A stretch of DNA of 64,000 nt from CACIAM-69d sp001698445 (GTDB lineage Bacteria > Cyanobacteriota > Cyanobacteriia > CACIAM-69d), in assembly GCF_043235035.1 (NCBI RefSeq), contig NZ_JAZAQF010000090.1:1-64000 (forward strand). Reading direction: 5' to 3'. Every line of letters starts with the position of its first letter. Position 1 is the stretch's first letter. This document shows positions 27,104-37,166 of the stretch, piece after piece. Position numbers and translations under genes: made by a program. Below the pieces are notes generated by a model. It was not told the DNA's origin. It saw only the letters and a program-made list of their open reading frames with translations, and did no database searches.

Positions 27104-30100
27104 ATGGCATCCAGCACGGATTACAACCAGGATTACCAGCGGGCCAATGATGCCTACACCAGCGGTAATTACCCCGAAGCTGCCGCCGCGATCGATCGGC
27201 TTGCCCAGGCCTATCCCGATGATCCCAGCGTTCGCTTACTCCGAGGCCACATCTACTGCTACGGCCTAAACCAATACGACACGGCCCAGGTGGAATACCA
27301 GTCCGTGCTCAGTCTGACCAGCGACCCCACCTTTGTGGAATACGCCCATTCAGGGTTAGCCGCCACCAGCCAGGCCCTGAGCGCCGGTAATGGTTATGAC
27401 GAAACCCCCAACTTTGACCAATTTGATTTTGGCGATCAAGAAACCACCACCAACGGCGGCAACACCCATCTAGCCGATCAACCGTTGATTGATGATGGGG
27501 ACTTCAATTTTGATGAATTGATGAGTGACCCCCAGGGCACGGAAACGGGCCTGCTGGCCGGCAACAGCACCATGGCCGAAGCCCTGGGCGACCTGGAAAG
27601 TGACGCGGACTTTGCCAATGCCGACCTAGAAAGCGGCGATTTTGGGGGCGCGAACTTTGGCAGTGCCGACTTCGGTAGCGTCAACTTTGAAGATGCGGAT
27701 TTTGGGAGCGCTGATTTAGGCAATTTGAGTGCGCTGGATCTCGGGGATGAATCCACGGGCAGCGATCCCAATGACCTCAACAGTTTTGATAACTTTGACT
27801 TTGGTACGGACTTGGGAGCCGACTCCGGGGCGATCGCCCTAGGTGCTGACCTCGGAGGAAGCGATGATCCCTTCGCCGCTTTGGGGTCTCCGGAACCAGC
27901 CACTCCCTCCGATCCGGCAGCGGATCCCTTCCTGATCGATCCCTTTGGGGGGAGCGAAGGATCCACACCCTCGCCAGCACCAGATTTGGGGCTGCCCGAT
28001 CGCTTCGAGGCGGATCCCTTTGCGGCATCGGCATCGTCCACCAGTGATGATGCTTTTGGGGCCGGTATGGATTTTGGTGATCAGTCCTTTGACTTAGCTC
28101 AGGCTGACCTTGGGGCAACCAGTGGGGCGGATCCCCTGGCCGCATCAGCCTTTGGAGCCGATGACTTCGCGAGCGACTTGCCCGGCGACACGGCCGATGG
28201 TGATCAATTTGGGACAGATCAATTTGGAGCCGCGTTGGCTGACCTCGACTTCGGCGAATCGGCAGGCTTTGGAGAGGCTGGCTCAGCAGACTTTGCCGCG
28301 TCCACCTCTGAAGCTCCGGTTTTTGGGGACTTGGATGCTGATCCCATCGAAGATTTTGGTGATTTTGGCGTGGCATCTCCCGCAGCGCCCTTTGAAGCTA
28401 GCTTTGAGCCGCCCAATTCTGCCGACTCAACGGAGACTAATGACTTGGCGGCCGATGGCTTCGGTGATTTTGAGGGCTTTGACCTCGGAACCCCGGTGGC
28501 TCCGGCCGCGGCGGCCTTTGCGGAAGACTGGGCAGCACCGGCAGATTCCGAATCATCCGCCCCTGAAGATTTTGGATTTGGTGTATTTGATGCGGACGGG
28601 TTAGCGGGTCAACCCGTGGCCGCCGGGGCTGACTTTGATTTTGGTGGCACTGATTTTGGTGGCGCTGATTTTGGTGGCACTGAGGTTGCCGCAGGGGCCG
28701 AAAATCCCTTTGGCTCCGAGGCATTTGGGGACGGCTTTGGCGATTTCTCAGAGCCAGCGGCTCCGGCCGCTGCTGGGCCGCTGGCGGGCGCGAATGCTTT
28801 TGATGAACCCTTTGGCGCGTTTGTGGGGGACAGTGCCGACGACGATCGCACACTCTTCATGCCTCCGCCGGCCGGAACCCAGGAACCAGCGGTCAAGGAG
28901 CCAGCGGCCAGAATCGAGTTGCCTTTTGCGGCCCCGATCGAGGGATCCTTTCCGCTCGATGATGAGGTGGAAGAAACCCTGTTCATGATGGCGGGGCCCA
29001 GTACCCTCCAGGGAGCCACAGCCCAAGACTTGGCGGAATTCGGCGGTGGGAACTTCAATGGGACAGAGTTCAACCCGGATGAGTTCAACGAGTTCAACCC
29101 GGAAGATTTAAGTGCCACAGCCTTTGGGGGCGGCTCTTGGGAGGCTCAGCCGGAGCCAGCCTTGGGGGCGATCGAACCGGAGGACAACGAAGCAGGTGAC
29201 TTTGGCATCTTCAATGATCCGCCGGTCATGGAGCCGGAGTCCGATGATGATGCATTCCCCCTCGACATGATCAATGGGGCCCCGGGCATGGCTTTCGCTA
29301 GCCCTGCTCGATCGGTGGATGATCCGGCCTCTGGGGCCCTGTCCGCGATCGCGGATGACGGAGCCGCCGCCGCCAGTGACTTCATGGATGACTTCGATGA
29401 ATTCGATGACCTCGGCAGCCTACCGGACTTCAGCTTGACCAACACCTCCTCGGAATTCGTGCCGCGATCGGACGGTGGCGACGAATTTTCCCTCGGAGAA
29501 CCCTCCCTGGGCGTGATGGGAGAACCCCTCTCTAACTTCGTCGGGGGGGATAACGAAGTCTTCAACATCGCCACCAGTTCCAATAACGAAGAACTGCTGA
29601 GCTTTGACCAGCCCGAAAGCCGCGCCGCCGAACCGGTCACCCCATCCGAAGATGGTTGGCTGGCTTCCTTCGACAATGCCCGCCTGACAACCAAACAAAC
29701 CGTCACGGCGGTGATGGCTGGGATTGTGTCATTCCTGGCCGTGGCGGGCACCACGCACTTAACCATGACCCATGTGCGCGATCGGGGCATCAGTCCGCAA
29801 CTGATGGGCGACATTCGCACCATCGGTCTGGTTTCCTCCCTGTTGGCGGGAGCCACCGGAGGCGGGGTGGCCCTGTTCTTAGGCCGTCGCACTGCCCAGC
29901 ATGTGGAGCGGGCCACGGGTGATTTGCAAGCCCAGTTGGATGCCGTTTGCCAAGGCAGTCTCCATGCCACGGCTCGGGTTTTTGGGGATGACGAGTTTGG
30001 GGAACTGGCCAACTCCTTTAACCAAATGACCCGGGTGATTTTGAGCACCATGGGCGAGGCCCAGCGCAAAGCCCAAGAACAGGAGCAGGCTCGCGAAGAC

Positions 30101-31099
30101 CTCCAACGGCAAGTGATTCGGCTGCTGGACGATGTGGAAGGGGCTGCCCGAGGCGACCTGACCGTACAGGCGGAAGTGACCGCCGACGTGCTGGGCGCAG
30201 TGGCCGACTCGTTCAACCTGACCATTCAAAACCTGCGAGAAATTGTGCAGCAGGTGAAAACGGCCGCTTTGCAGGTGAACAAGCGCTCCTCGGAAAACGA
30301 GTCTTTTGCCCGATCGCTCTCCTCCGATGCATTGCGGCAGGCGGAAGAGTTGGCCGTGACCCTCAATTCTGTGCAGGTGATGACCGACTCGATTCAGCGG
30401 GTGGCCGAAAGTGCCCGCGAAGCCGAGGAAGTGGCTCGTTCCGCCTCCGCGACCGCTTTGAAGGGGGGCGAAGCGGTGGAACGCACTGTGGCCGGGATTT
30501 TGCAGATTCGGGAAACGGTGGCGGAAACCGCCCGCAAGGTGAAACGACTGGCGGAATCCACCCAGGAAATTTCCAAGATTGTGGCCTTGATTGCCACGAT
30601 CGCCTCCCGTACCAACCTGCTTGCCCTCAACGCCAGTATCGAAGCGGCCAGGGCTGGCGAAGCGGGCAAGGGCTTTGCAATTGTGGCGGATGAAGTGCGA
30701 CAGTTGGCCGATCGCGCCGCCAAGGCTTCTAAGGAAATTGAAAAGATCGTGATGCAAATCCAAAGTGAAACCAACTTGGTGATGCGAGCGATGGAAGACG
30801 GTACACAACAGGTGCTGGAAGGAACCAAGCTGGCGGAACAGGCCAAGCGCGCACTCGATGACATCATCCAGGTGTCAAACCGGATTGATGTGCTGGTGCG
30901 ATCGATTACGGCGGACACCGTGGAGCAAACGGACACCTCCCGCTCCGTGGCCCAAGTGGTGCGATCGGTCGAAAAGACCGCCCAAGACACCTCCCAAGAA
31001 TCGCAGCGGGTGTCCGAGTCCCTGCAAATTCTGGTGCGCGTGGCGGGCGATCTGCTCTCCTCCGTGGAGCGTTTCCGTGTTGACAGCAGCAATCAGTAG
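27104..31099 (+). CDS. pilJ: Methyl-accepting chemotaxis protein PilJ (HmpD) with long acidic FG-rich linker
   Basis: 1,331 residues; GGAGAAGG precedes the ATG. Order: TPR-like N-terminus (about 1-90), a very long acidic Gly/Phe/Asp/Ala-rich region (about 95-850), two membrane helices (about 867-886 and 905-925) with only some 18 residues between them, HAMP (about 926-980), then the signalling coiled coil with the tip TNLLALNASIEAARAGE near 1168-1185. There is no GAF/phytochrome domain, which separates it from the phototaxis receptor PixJ, and no real periplasmic sensor. The linker holds a pentapeptide-like run (about 168-210) and roughly 30 FG dipeptides by eye. In Synechocystis and Nostoc the homologue is essential for pilus motility. 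Synechocystis PilJ is shorter, mainly in the linker. Confidence 0.93.
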   Translation: MASSTDYNQDYQRANDAYTSGNYPEAAAAIDRLAQAYPDDPSVRLLRGHIYCYGLNQYDTAQVEYQSVLSLTSDPTFVEYAHSGLAATSQALSAGNGYDETPNFDQFDFGDQETTTNGGNTHLADQPLIDDGDFNFDELMSDPQGTETGLLAGNSTMAEALGDLESDADFANADLESGDFGGANFGSADFGSVNFEDADFGSADLGNLSALDLGDESTGSDPNDLNSFDNFDFGTDLGADSGAIALGADLGGSDDPFAALGSPEPATPSDPAADPFLIDPFGGSEGSTPSPAPDLGLPDRFEADPFAASASSTSDDAFGAGMDFGDQSFDLAQADLGATSGADPLAASAFGADDFASDLPGDTADGDQFGTDQFGAALADLDFGESAGFGEAGSADFAASTSEAPVFGDLDADPIEDFGDFGVASPAAPFEASFEPPNSADSTETNDLAADGFGDFEGFDLGTPVAPAAAAFAEDWAAPADSESSAPEDFGFGVFDADGLAGQPVAAGADFDFGGTDFGGADFGGTEVAAGAENPFGSEAFGDGFGDFSEPAAPAAAGPLAGANAFDEPFGAFVGDSADDDRTLFMPPPAGTQEPAVKEPAARIELPFAAPIEGSFPLDDEVEETLFMMAGPSTLQGATAQDLAEFGGGNFNGTEFNPDEFNEFNPEDLSATAFGGGSWEAQPEPALGAIEPEDNEAGDFGIFNDPPVMEPESDDDAFPLDMINGAPGMAFASPARSVDDPASGALSAIADDGAAAASDFMDDFDEFDDLGSLPDFSLTNTSSEFVPRSDGGDEFSLGEPSLGVMGEPLSNFVGGDNEVFNIATSSNNEELLSFDQPESRAAEPVTPSEDGWLASFDNARLTTKQTVTAVMAGIVSFLAVAGTTHLTMTHVRDRGISPQLMGDIRTIGLVSSLLAGATGGGVALFLGRRTAQHVERATGDLQAQLDAVCQGSLHATARVFGDDEFGELANSFNQMTRVILSTMGEAQRKAQEQEQAREDLQRQVIRLLDDVEGAARGDLTVQAEVTADVLGAVADSFNLTIQNLREIVQQVKTAALQVNKRSSENESFARSLSSDALRQAEELAVTLNSVQVMTDSIQRVAESAREAEEVARSASATALKGGEAVERTVAGILQIRETVAETARKVKRLAESTQEISKIVALIATIASRTNLLALNASIEAARAGEAGKGFAIVADEVRQLADRAAKASKEIEKIVMQIQSETNLVMRAMEDGTQQVLEGTKLAEQAKRALDDIIQVSNRIDVLVRSITADTVEQTDTSRSVAQVVRSVEKTAQDTSQESQRVSESLQILVRVAGDLLSSVERFRVDSSNQ

Positions 31100-31266
31100 T
31101 CCCGGGGTATCCTGAGTCCCCATTGGAGGGGGCATCAGGGGCGATCGTGGTCAATTGCGAATTGCTCAGTGGCTCATCACCCAATCGCGGCTCAAAATCT
31201 TTGAGGTTGAATGCTGCCGTTTCCTGGGTTGTCTTGAGTCCTCACCTTCGGGGGTTTGGATCAATC

Positions 31267-31327
31267 AGATTTGGGCAGATTTGGGCAGATTTGGACAAGC
31301 CAAATTTGGGTCAGTCCAATATTGGAC
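31267..31327. repeat. Tandem and inverted short repeats in the pilJ-pilL spacer
   Basis: Three 10-bp units AGATTTGGGC/AGATTTGGAC at 31267-31296, followed by the perfect 14-bp palindrome GTCCAATATTGGAC at 31314-31327. The rest of the 513-bp spacer (31100-31612) shows no gene. Confidence 0.7.
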
Positions 31328-31612
31328 AAGTCCAATTTGAACGAATCAAACCCAAGCGGATCAGACGATTCAGGATGTATCCGTGGAAGCTGATCCGAAA
31401 TGGATCGAGTACAGTAGATTCCAAGCTGGAGATTCTATGCTGAATTCTGAAGTCATGATCATGGCTGGGAAGACTCAGCGGCTCGCCCTGTGAGCGAGTT
31501 GGAATCGCAAGCAACCCTTTGTCGATCCATCTTTTGATTCGCCCCAAATCCGCATCGAGTTGGCTGGCAGTGCCCTTGATCATGCGGGCAAACGCTTCGG
31601 AGGCTATGTTCC

Positions 31613-34600
31613 ATGCAAGATCAACAGCAACGCATCGTCGGTTACTTCATCGAGGAAGCCAAGGACTACCTCACAACCATCGAGCAAGGCCTCATGAACT
31701 TGCAGGGGACGATCGAAGACCCGGAGCTGATGGATGAGGTTTTTCGGGCGGCCCACTCGATCAAGGGGGGCGCGGGCATGTTGGAGTTCGAGAGCATCCA
31801 ACAGGCCGCCCACCGGATTGAAGACTTTTTCAAAGTCCTGAAAGAACATCCGATCCATATCGATCGGGAGTTGGAAAGCCTGTTTTTGCGGGCCTTTGAC
31901 ACCCTGGTGGAACTGCTCGACCATCTCCAGGGCCCCTTTGGCCTCACCACCGAAGTGGGCAACCGCGTGCTTCAGGATTCGGAGCCGGCGTTTAATGCCT
32001 TGGCAGAACGTTTGGGCCTCGCCGTCCATGAAGTGGACATGCCCAGCGTGCTGCATCGTACCCTCTCATCCCAAAGTGAGGATGCTTGGGCGGCCGATCG
32101 CACCCATCAGGTTTTTCAGCAACAGGTGCCCCAACTGTTGCGGGAAATGTTGGATCTGTTTCGCCAAGGGGACAGTCCTCAGCAGCGTGCGCAGCTTCAA
32201 TGGATGTGCCAGCGCTTGTCTGACTTGGGCAAAAGCAGCCGCATTATCGGCTGGGTGGAGTTACTGGATGCGGCCAGCCAGGCGATCGGTTGCCCCACCA
32301 ACTCCTATAAAACTCTAGCGCCCACAATTATTCGCGACCTGAAGCAGGCTCAAGATCTGGTTCTGGACGATCGCAGCCAGGAAATCTGCTTGGGCAGTGA
32401 GTTACGGGCCTTGGTTCCCCAGCCGGTTGCCCCCAGCCCCAGCAGCCTAGATGTCGATCTATTTGACTTCGACGACTTACTCAACGACGAATTAGCGCCC
32501 GAAATTACCGACATCACCCACAGCCAGGGCGATGATTTTGAGCAAGATTGGTTTACAGAAACCAGCAACACCGTCGTAACCCGGATGGATGAGCTGGATT
32601 TAAGCCCCACCCCATCACCCACCCAAACCAGCCGCATGGAACGGCCAAGGGCAGAACCGGGCACGGGGCCGGAAGTGGGCGTGGCCGAATTGGACGTGTT
32701 GGCGGACTTGTTTCGCCAAAGTTCCCAGGATTTGGAAGCTGATCTGCCGGGGCAAAGTTCGGAGTCGGCGGCTGGTTCGCCCCTGAACTCGGCCGCGGAA
32801 TGTGACCTGTCGGACTTGATGTTTACCCATGAGGAATCGTCAGCGGATGCTGATGCCTTGACCAGCTCCCTGGATGCGCTGGGCTACGATCTGCTGGATG
32901 AGATTGACACCACCGATTCGGTGGCAGATATGGGGCTAGAGTCCATCGATGACCTGTTGGCCTTTGGGGACGAATCATCCATCGGCAACGGACTGATGGT
33001 GAATGCGAGTCCAAGCGAGGGGGCGATCGATCTCATTGGTGATGATGATCTGGATGCGCTGCTGGATGCGGTGGAAACGGCCACGGAAGTCAACCCGATC
33101 GCCTCAGATGATCTGTTTGATCTGGATTTGGACGCGGAAGAGGAACCCACCGATCTGCGGGTGGTGCCCAGCGGCGACCTGACCTTCTCCACGGAGCTGA
33201 TCAGCAATCCCACAGCGATCGAACCGATCCCCGATGAACTTCAAAAATTGGGAGATGATGACCCGGATTTGACGACGGTGATTGATTCGGCGCTGGGGAA
33301 CCTGGATGATCTCGATGGCAATTTCGGCTCAGACCTGGGATTGGATCTGATTGATGGCCTGACGGGAGAGATTGCGCCTCCAGAGCTGACCCTCGATTCG
33401 CTACCGGAGATTGGGGCGATCGATGACATGGCTGATCTGGACGCTTGGGCCGCAGATTTGGCCAACGTAGATCTGGCCCATGCAGACCTGGACCTTGGCA
33501 ATGCGGGCCTGGCCGATCTAGATGTGGCGGCCGCCGCGGCCCCGGAAGCAACCGCAGATCATTGGGGTGATGGGTTGGATCTCGGCGATATGTCGCCAGG
33601 GGAGTGGCCCGACCTGGCCGCGATCGACCTGGATGATAACTGGTCGGACTCCGCCCCTGATTTGGACTTCAACGATTTCAATAATCTGAGTGACTTCAGC
33701 ACCGCTGACCTGACCGATGATTTCAATAATCTGAGCAACTTCAGCGCCGTTGATCTGACCGATGAGGATCTCGCGCCAACCACCGCCATGCCGGCCCTGG
33801 TGGATCCGGCTCTGGACGACTTGCCCGCCCTCGATCACTTCGATTTGGATGGCATCTTGAATGCCAATCCCTTGGAGGAGGTGGATCCCTTTGCGGATCT
33901 GTTGGCAGAGTCGCCCGATGTGATGTTGCCGGATGCGGAAACCTCAACCGCCGAGAACTTTATTCAAGACATCGATACCCTGCTAGACGAGCCGCTCTCT
34001 GCGGAGCCGGCCGAGCCGGTGTATGAGGCGGCTGACCTCAGTTACGACGTGAATGGAGCCAAAGCCATTCGGATCGATCGCTCCACCCTCAGCTCCGAAG
34101 GTCTGGAAGATCTGTTCTCCGATCGGCGAACGACCGATCTGAGCGGTTTGGAAGAAGATCTAGACCTGGCCGAGGCCGAAGCAGATCTCGCAGGGGCCAA
34201 CGACGATGCAGCCGCCCTCTGGACTCCGGAAAACTTCACTGAGCCGCCCATTCTCTCGGATTTGGATGCCCTGTTGGCCCCCGCTGCTGCGTCGGCCCCC
34301 GCTCCTGCGCTGGATGACGATTGGGCAGCCTTGGACGACTTGGACTTTGGGGAAGCGACCAGCCTGGAAACCACCGCTGATGGTGAAGCCCCTGACTTCT
34401 TGATGGGAACGGCCGACTGGAGCCGCCCCTTGGATCTCAGTGAGCCACAGGAGGCGACCCGTGCCGATCGCGCGGATGACTTTGACTTCGGGGGACTGGG
34501 TGATCTAAACGACTTGAGTGGCTTAGGAGACTTGGGGACTTTGGGTGATTTTGGTGATTTTGGTGACTTAGGATTACCCGTTGATGCGGTTGATCCGCTA

Positions 34601-37087
34601 GCCGGTTCGGACTTGGAAGATTTGGATGCGCTCTTGGGTGTGCCCCCCACCAGTGAGCCGATGATGGACGGCCTCAGCGGTTTGGGTGATTTGGGCGATC
34701 TGGATCAACTGCTGAATCAGAATCAGGATTTGGGATCTGCGCCGGCCGGTGACAGTACCCTCGATGACCTGCTCAATGCCCTAGAGGGTTCTGCTGCGCC
34801 GGCCCTGGCTGGCCAGGCGGCAAGCGATGCCGATGAGCTGGATGCTTTGCTGAAGAATCTGAATCTGTCAACGACGGCCGCCACCAACAGCCCCGATCGC
34901 TTTGAGGATCTATTTGGCGATGCGGCGGCCCCAGCCACAACCCCTGCGCCCGCTGGCAGTACCGGTGGCCTGGATCTAGACTTTGACGCTTTGGTGGAGA
35001 TACTCGAGACCCCGGCCAAGGCTGCCCCAGCGACCGGCCCCAGCCCTGCGGTGTCTCCAACTCGATCGGCCCCGACTCCCGTGGCGAACGGTCAGCGCGA
35101 AATGGAAGCGGCCGCCAGCCGCAATTTACGGGCCGAGCAAATCATCAAAGTGCCGGTGCGGAACTTGGACAACCTCAACAACCTGGTTGGGGAAATGGTG
35201 GTGAACCGCAACAGCATGGAACAGGGCCAAGAGCGCTTGCGCCAGTCCTTGGAAAATCTGACCCAACGGGTGCAGCAGTTGGGGGATGTGGGGCAACGGA
35301 TGCAGGACTTTTACGAGCGATCGCTCCTGGAAATGTCCCTGCTGTCGGGGCGGCGCGGCGGCAGTGGCGGCGGACATTCCGACACCCATCACAGCGGTGA
35401 GTCTGACACCCACGGTGGCCGGATGGGCTTGGGAGAACTGGAGCTGGATCGCTTCACCCCCTTCCACACCCAATCTCAAGAAATTATTGAGTTGATTGTG
35501 CGGGTGCGGGAGTCTGCCTCTGACATTGACTTCGTGGTCGAACAAACCGATCAACTGGTGCGGAACCTGCGGCAAATCACCACCCAGATTCAAGAGAACT
35601 TGAATAAGTCGCGCATGGTGACCTTTGCGCGCACGGTGGAACGGTTGCCCCGGGCAGTGCGATCGGTTTCTGAGCGCTGTGGCAAGGACGTGGATCTGAT
35701 CATTGAGGGCAAAGAAACGGCGATCGACGAGTTCCTATCCCAGGAGCTATCGAGTCCAATTACCCACATGATCAATAACGCCTTGGTGCATGGCATTGAA
35801 ACACCTGAAGCGCGGGTGGCGGCAGGCAAACCCCCCACCGGCAAGCTGACCATTCGGGCGTTTTATCAAGGGAACCAAACGGTGATTTCCTTGTCCGATG
35901 ATGGGGCGGGGATTAATACGGAGCGGGTGAAACAAAAGGCGATCGAGAAGGGCTTGATTGACCCCAACCAGGCCCGCAATATGGTGCGTCAAGAAATCTA
36001 TGAAATGCTGTTTCTGCCGGGCTTCAGCACCAAAGACCAGGCCGATGAGTTTGGCGGACGCGGCGTGGGCATGGATGTGGTGATGCGCAAAATCCAGGAA
36101 CTGCGCGGCAGCATCAGCATTGATTCAGAATTGGGACGGGGAACGACCTTCACCATTCGGTTGCCCCTGAACCTGAGTATTTGTAAGGCGCTGCGGTGCT
36201 TGAGCGATCACGCCACGATCGCGTTTCCGATGGACGGGGTGGAAGACACGCCGCCCGATATTCACCCGGAGGATGTGCAGACCGATAAGGAAGGTCGCCG
36301 CTGCATTGCCTGGCGCGATCGGATCTTGACGCTGCATCCCCTCACTGAGCTGCTGAAATACAACCGCCACCTGAGTCGCGGCAACATCTACGGCGGCAAC
36401 CAGGAGGATGACTCCTTGGCGATCGTGGTGTTGCGCAGTGCCGGTGAGTTCATTGCGATCGAGGTCGATCGGGTACTGGGCGAGCAAGAAATCGTAATCA
36501 AGCAACCGGAAGGCCCCGTGCCCAAGCCCCTGGGCATTGCCGGGATGACGGTGTTGGGTGATGGGCGCGTCATGCCGATCGCTGATGTGCTGGAGCTAAT
36601 TGACCTGGCGAAGGGTCGCATCCGGCGCGATACCGTCAGCGGCCGTTGGGAATCCGACAACATCCACATCGTGGAGCCACCGACGGAACAAAAGGATCCG
36701 ATGGTGTTAATTGTGGACGACTCGATCACGGTGCGCGAGCTGCTGAAGATGACCTTCCAGAAAGCGGGTTATCAGGTGGAGCAGGCCCGCGACGGTCAAG
36801 AGGCCTGGGAAAAACTGCGATCGGGCTTGCCCTGCGACTTGGTGTTCTGTGATATTGAAATGCCCCGCATGGACGGCTTGCAGCTCTTGCAGCGATTGCA
36901 GACGGAAGAAACCCTCTGTGAGTTGCCCGTGGCCATGCTCACCTCTCGGGGAGCTGACAAGCACCGAAAAATGGCCGTTGACTTGGGCGCAAAGGGTTAC
37001 TTCACCAAGCCCTACTTGGAAGAAGCTCTCCTGGATGCGGCGCGGCGAATGCTGCGGGGTGAGGTGCTGATTACGGCCAATGCCTAA
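31613..37087 (+). CDS. pilL: Hybrid CheA histidine kinase PilL (HmpE)
   Basis: 1,824 residues; GGAGG lies 11 bases before the ATG. Order: HPt domain with His48 in AAHSIKGGAG, a second helical part to about 260, an acidic Asp/Leu/Phe-rich linker (about 270-1150), a dimerisation segment near 1171 (IKVPVRNLDNLNNLVGEMVV), HATPase with N-box INNALVHGIE near 1387 and GGRGVGMDVV near 1482, CheW-like domain (about 1510-1665), and a C-terminal receiver with phospho-acceptor Asp near 1745 in LVFCDIEMP. It would autophosphorylate His48 and feed PilG, PilH and its own receiver. A 45-bp in-frame tandem duplication lies in the linker at 33674-33763. This is the last gene of the chemosensory string. Confidence 0.95.
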   Translation: MQDQQQRIVGYFIEEAKDYLTTIEQGLMNLQGTIEDPELMDEVFRAAHSIKGGAGMLEFESIQQAAHRIEDFFKVLKEHPIHIDRELESLFLRAFDTLVELLDHLQGPFGLTTEVGNRVLQDSEPAFNALAERLGLAVHEVDMPSVLHRTLSSQSEDAWAADRTHQVFQQQVPQLLREMLDLFRQGDSPQQRAQLQWMCQRLSDLGKSSRIIGWVELLDAASQAIGCPTNSYKTLAPTIIRDLKQAQDLVLDDRSQEICLGSELRALVPQPVAPSPSSLDVDLFDFDDLLNDELAPEITDITHSQGDDFEQDWFTETSNTVVTRMDELDLSPTPSPTQTSRMERPRAEPGTGPEVGVAELDVLADLFRQSSQDLEADLPGQSSESAAGSPLNSAAECDLSDLMFTHEESSADADALTSSLDALGYDLLDEIDTTDSVADMGLESIDDLLAFGDESSIGNGLMVNASPSEGAIDLIGDDDLDALLDAVETATEVNPIASDDLFDLDLDAEEEPTDLRVVPSGDLTFSTELISNPTAIEPIPDELQKLGDDDPDLTTVIDSALGNLDDLDGNFGSDLGLDLIDGLTGEIAPPELTLDSLPEIGAIDDMADLDAWAADLANVDLAHADLDLGNAGLADLDVAAAAAPEATADHWGDGLDLGDMSPGEWPDLAAIDLDDNWSDSAPDLDFNDFNNLSDFSTADLTDDFNNLSNFSAVDLTDEDLAPTTAMPALVDPALDDLPALDHFDLDGILNANPLEEVDPFADLLAESPDVMLPDAETSTAENFIQDIDTLLDEPLSAEPAEPVYEAADLSYDVNGAKAIRIDRSTLSSEGLEDLFSDRRTTDLSGLEEDLDLAEAEADLAGANDDAAALWTPENFTEPPILSDLDALLAPAAASAPAPALDDDWAALDDLDFGEATSLETTADGEAPDFLMGTADWSRPLDLSEPQEATRADRADDFDFGGLGDLNDLSGLGDLGTLGDFGDFGDLGLPVDAVDPLAGSDLEDLDALLGVPPTSEPMMDGLSGLGDLGDLDQLLNQNQDLGSAPAGDSTLDDLLNALEGSAAPALAGQAASDADELDALLKNLNLSTTAATNSPDRFEDLFGDAAAPATTPAPAGSTGGLDLDFDALVEILETPAKAAPATGPSPAVSPTRSAPTPVANGQREMEAAASRNLRAEQIIKVPVRNLDNLNNLVGEMVVNRNSMEQGQERLRQSLENLTQRVQQLGDVGQRMQDFYERSLLEMSLLSGRRGGSGGGHSDTHHSGESDTHGGRMGLGELELDRFTPFHTQSQEIIELIVRVRESASDIDFVVEQTDQLVRNLRQITTQIQENLNKSRMVTFARTVERLPRAVRSVSERCGKDVDLIIEGKETAIDEFLSQELSSPITHMINNALVHGIETPEARVAAGKPPTGKLTIRAFYQGNQTVISLSDDGAGINTERVKQKAIEKGLIDPNQARNMVRQEIYEMLFLPGFSTKDQADEFGGRGVGMDVVMRKIQELRGSISIDSELGRGTTFTIRLPLNLSICKALRCLSDHATIAFPMDGVEDTPPDIHPEDVQTDKEGRRCIAWRDRILTLHPLTELLKYNRHLSRGNIYGGNQEDDSLAIVVLRSAGEFIAIEVDRVLGEQEIVIKQPEGPVPKPLGIAGMTVLGDGRVMPIADVLELIDLAKGRIRRDTVSGRWESDNIHIVEPPTEQKDPMVLIVDDSITVRELLKMTFQKAGYQVEQARDGQEAWEKLRSGLPCDLVFCDIEMPRMDGLQLLQRLQTEETLCELPVAMLTSRGADKHRKMAVDLGAKGYFTKPYLEEALLDAARRMLRGEVLITANA

Positions 37088-37166
37088 CGCTTAACGCCTA
37101 AATTTCCAACCAGCGCCTAACCAGTACCTAAGCCGCTCGGCAGCCGCTCGGCCGAGCAATGCTCAA

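Noticed and set aside
29146..30808. Long minus-strand frames across pilJ
   Set aside because: Ser/Arg/His-rich translations caused by the Gly/Asp/Ala-rich coding strand; no start signal or family resemblance.
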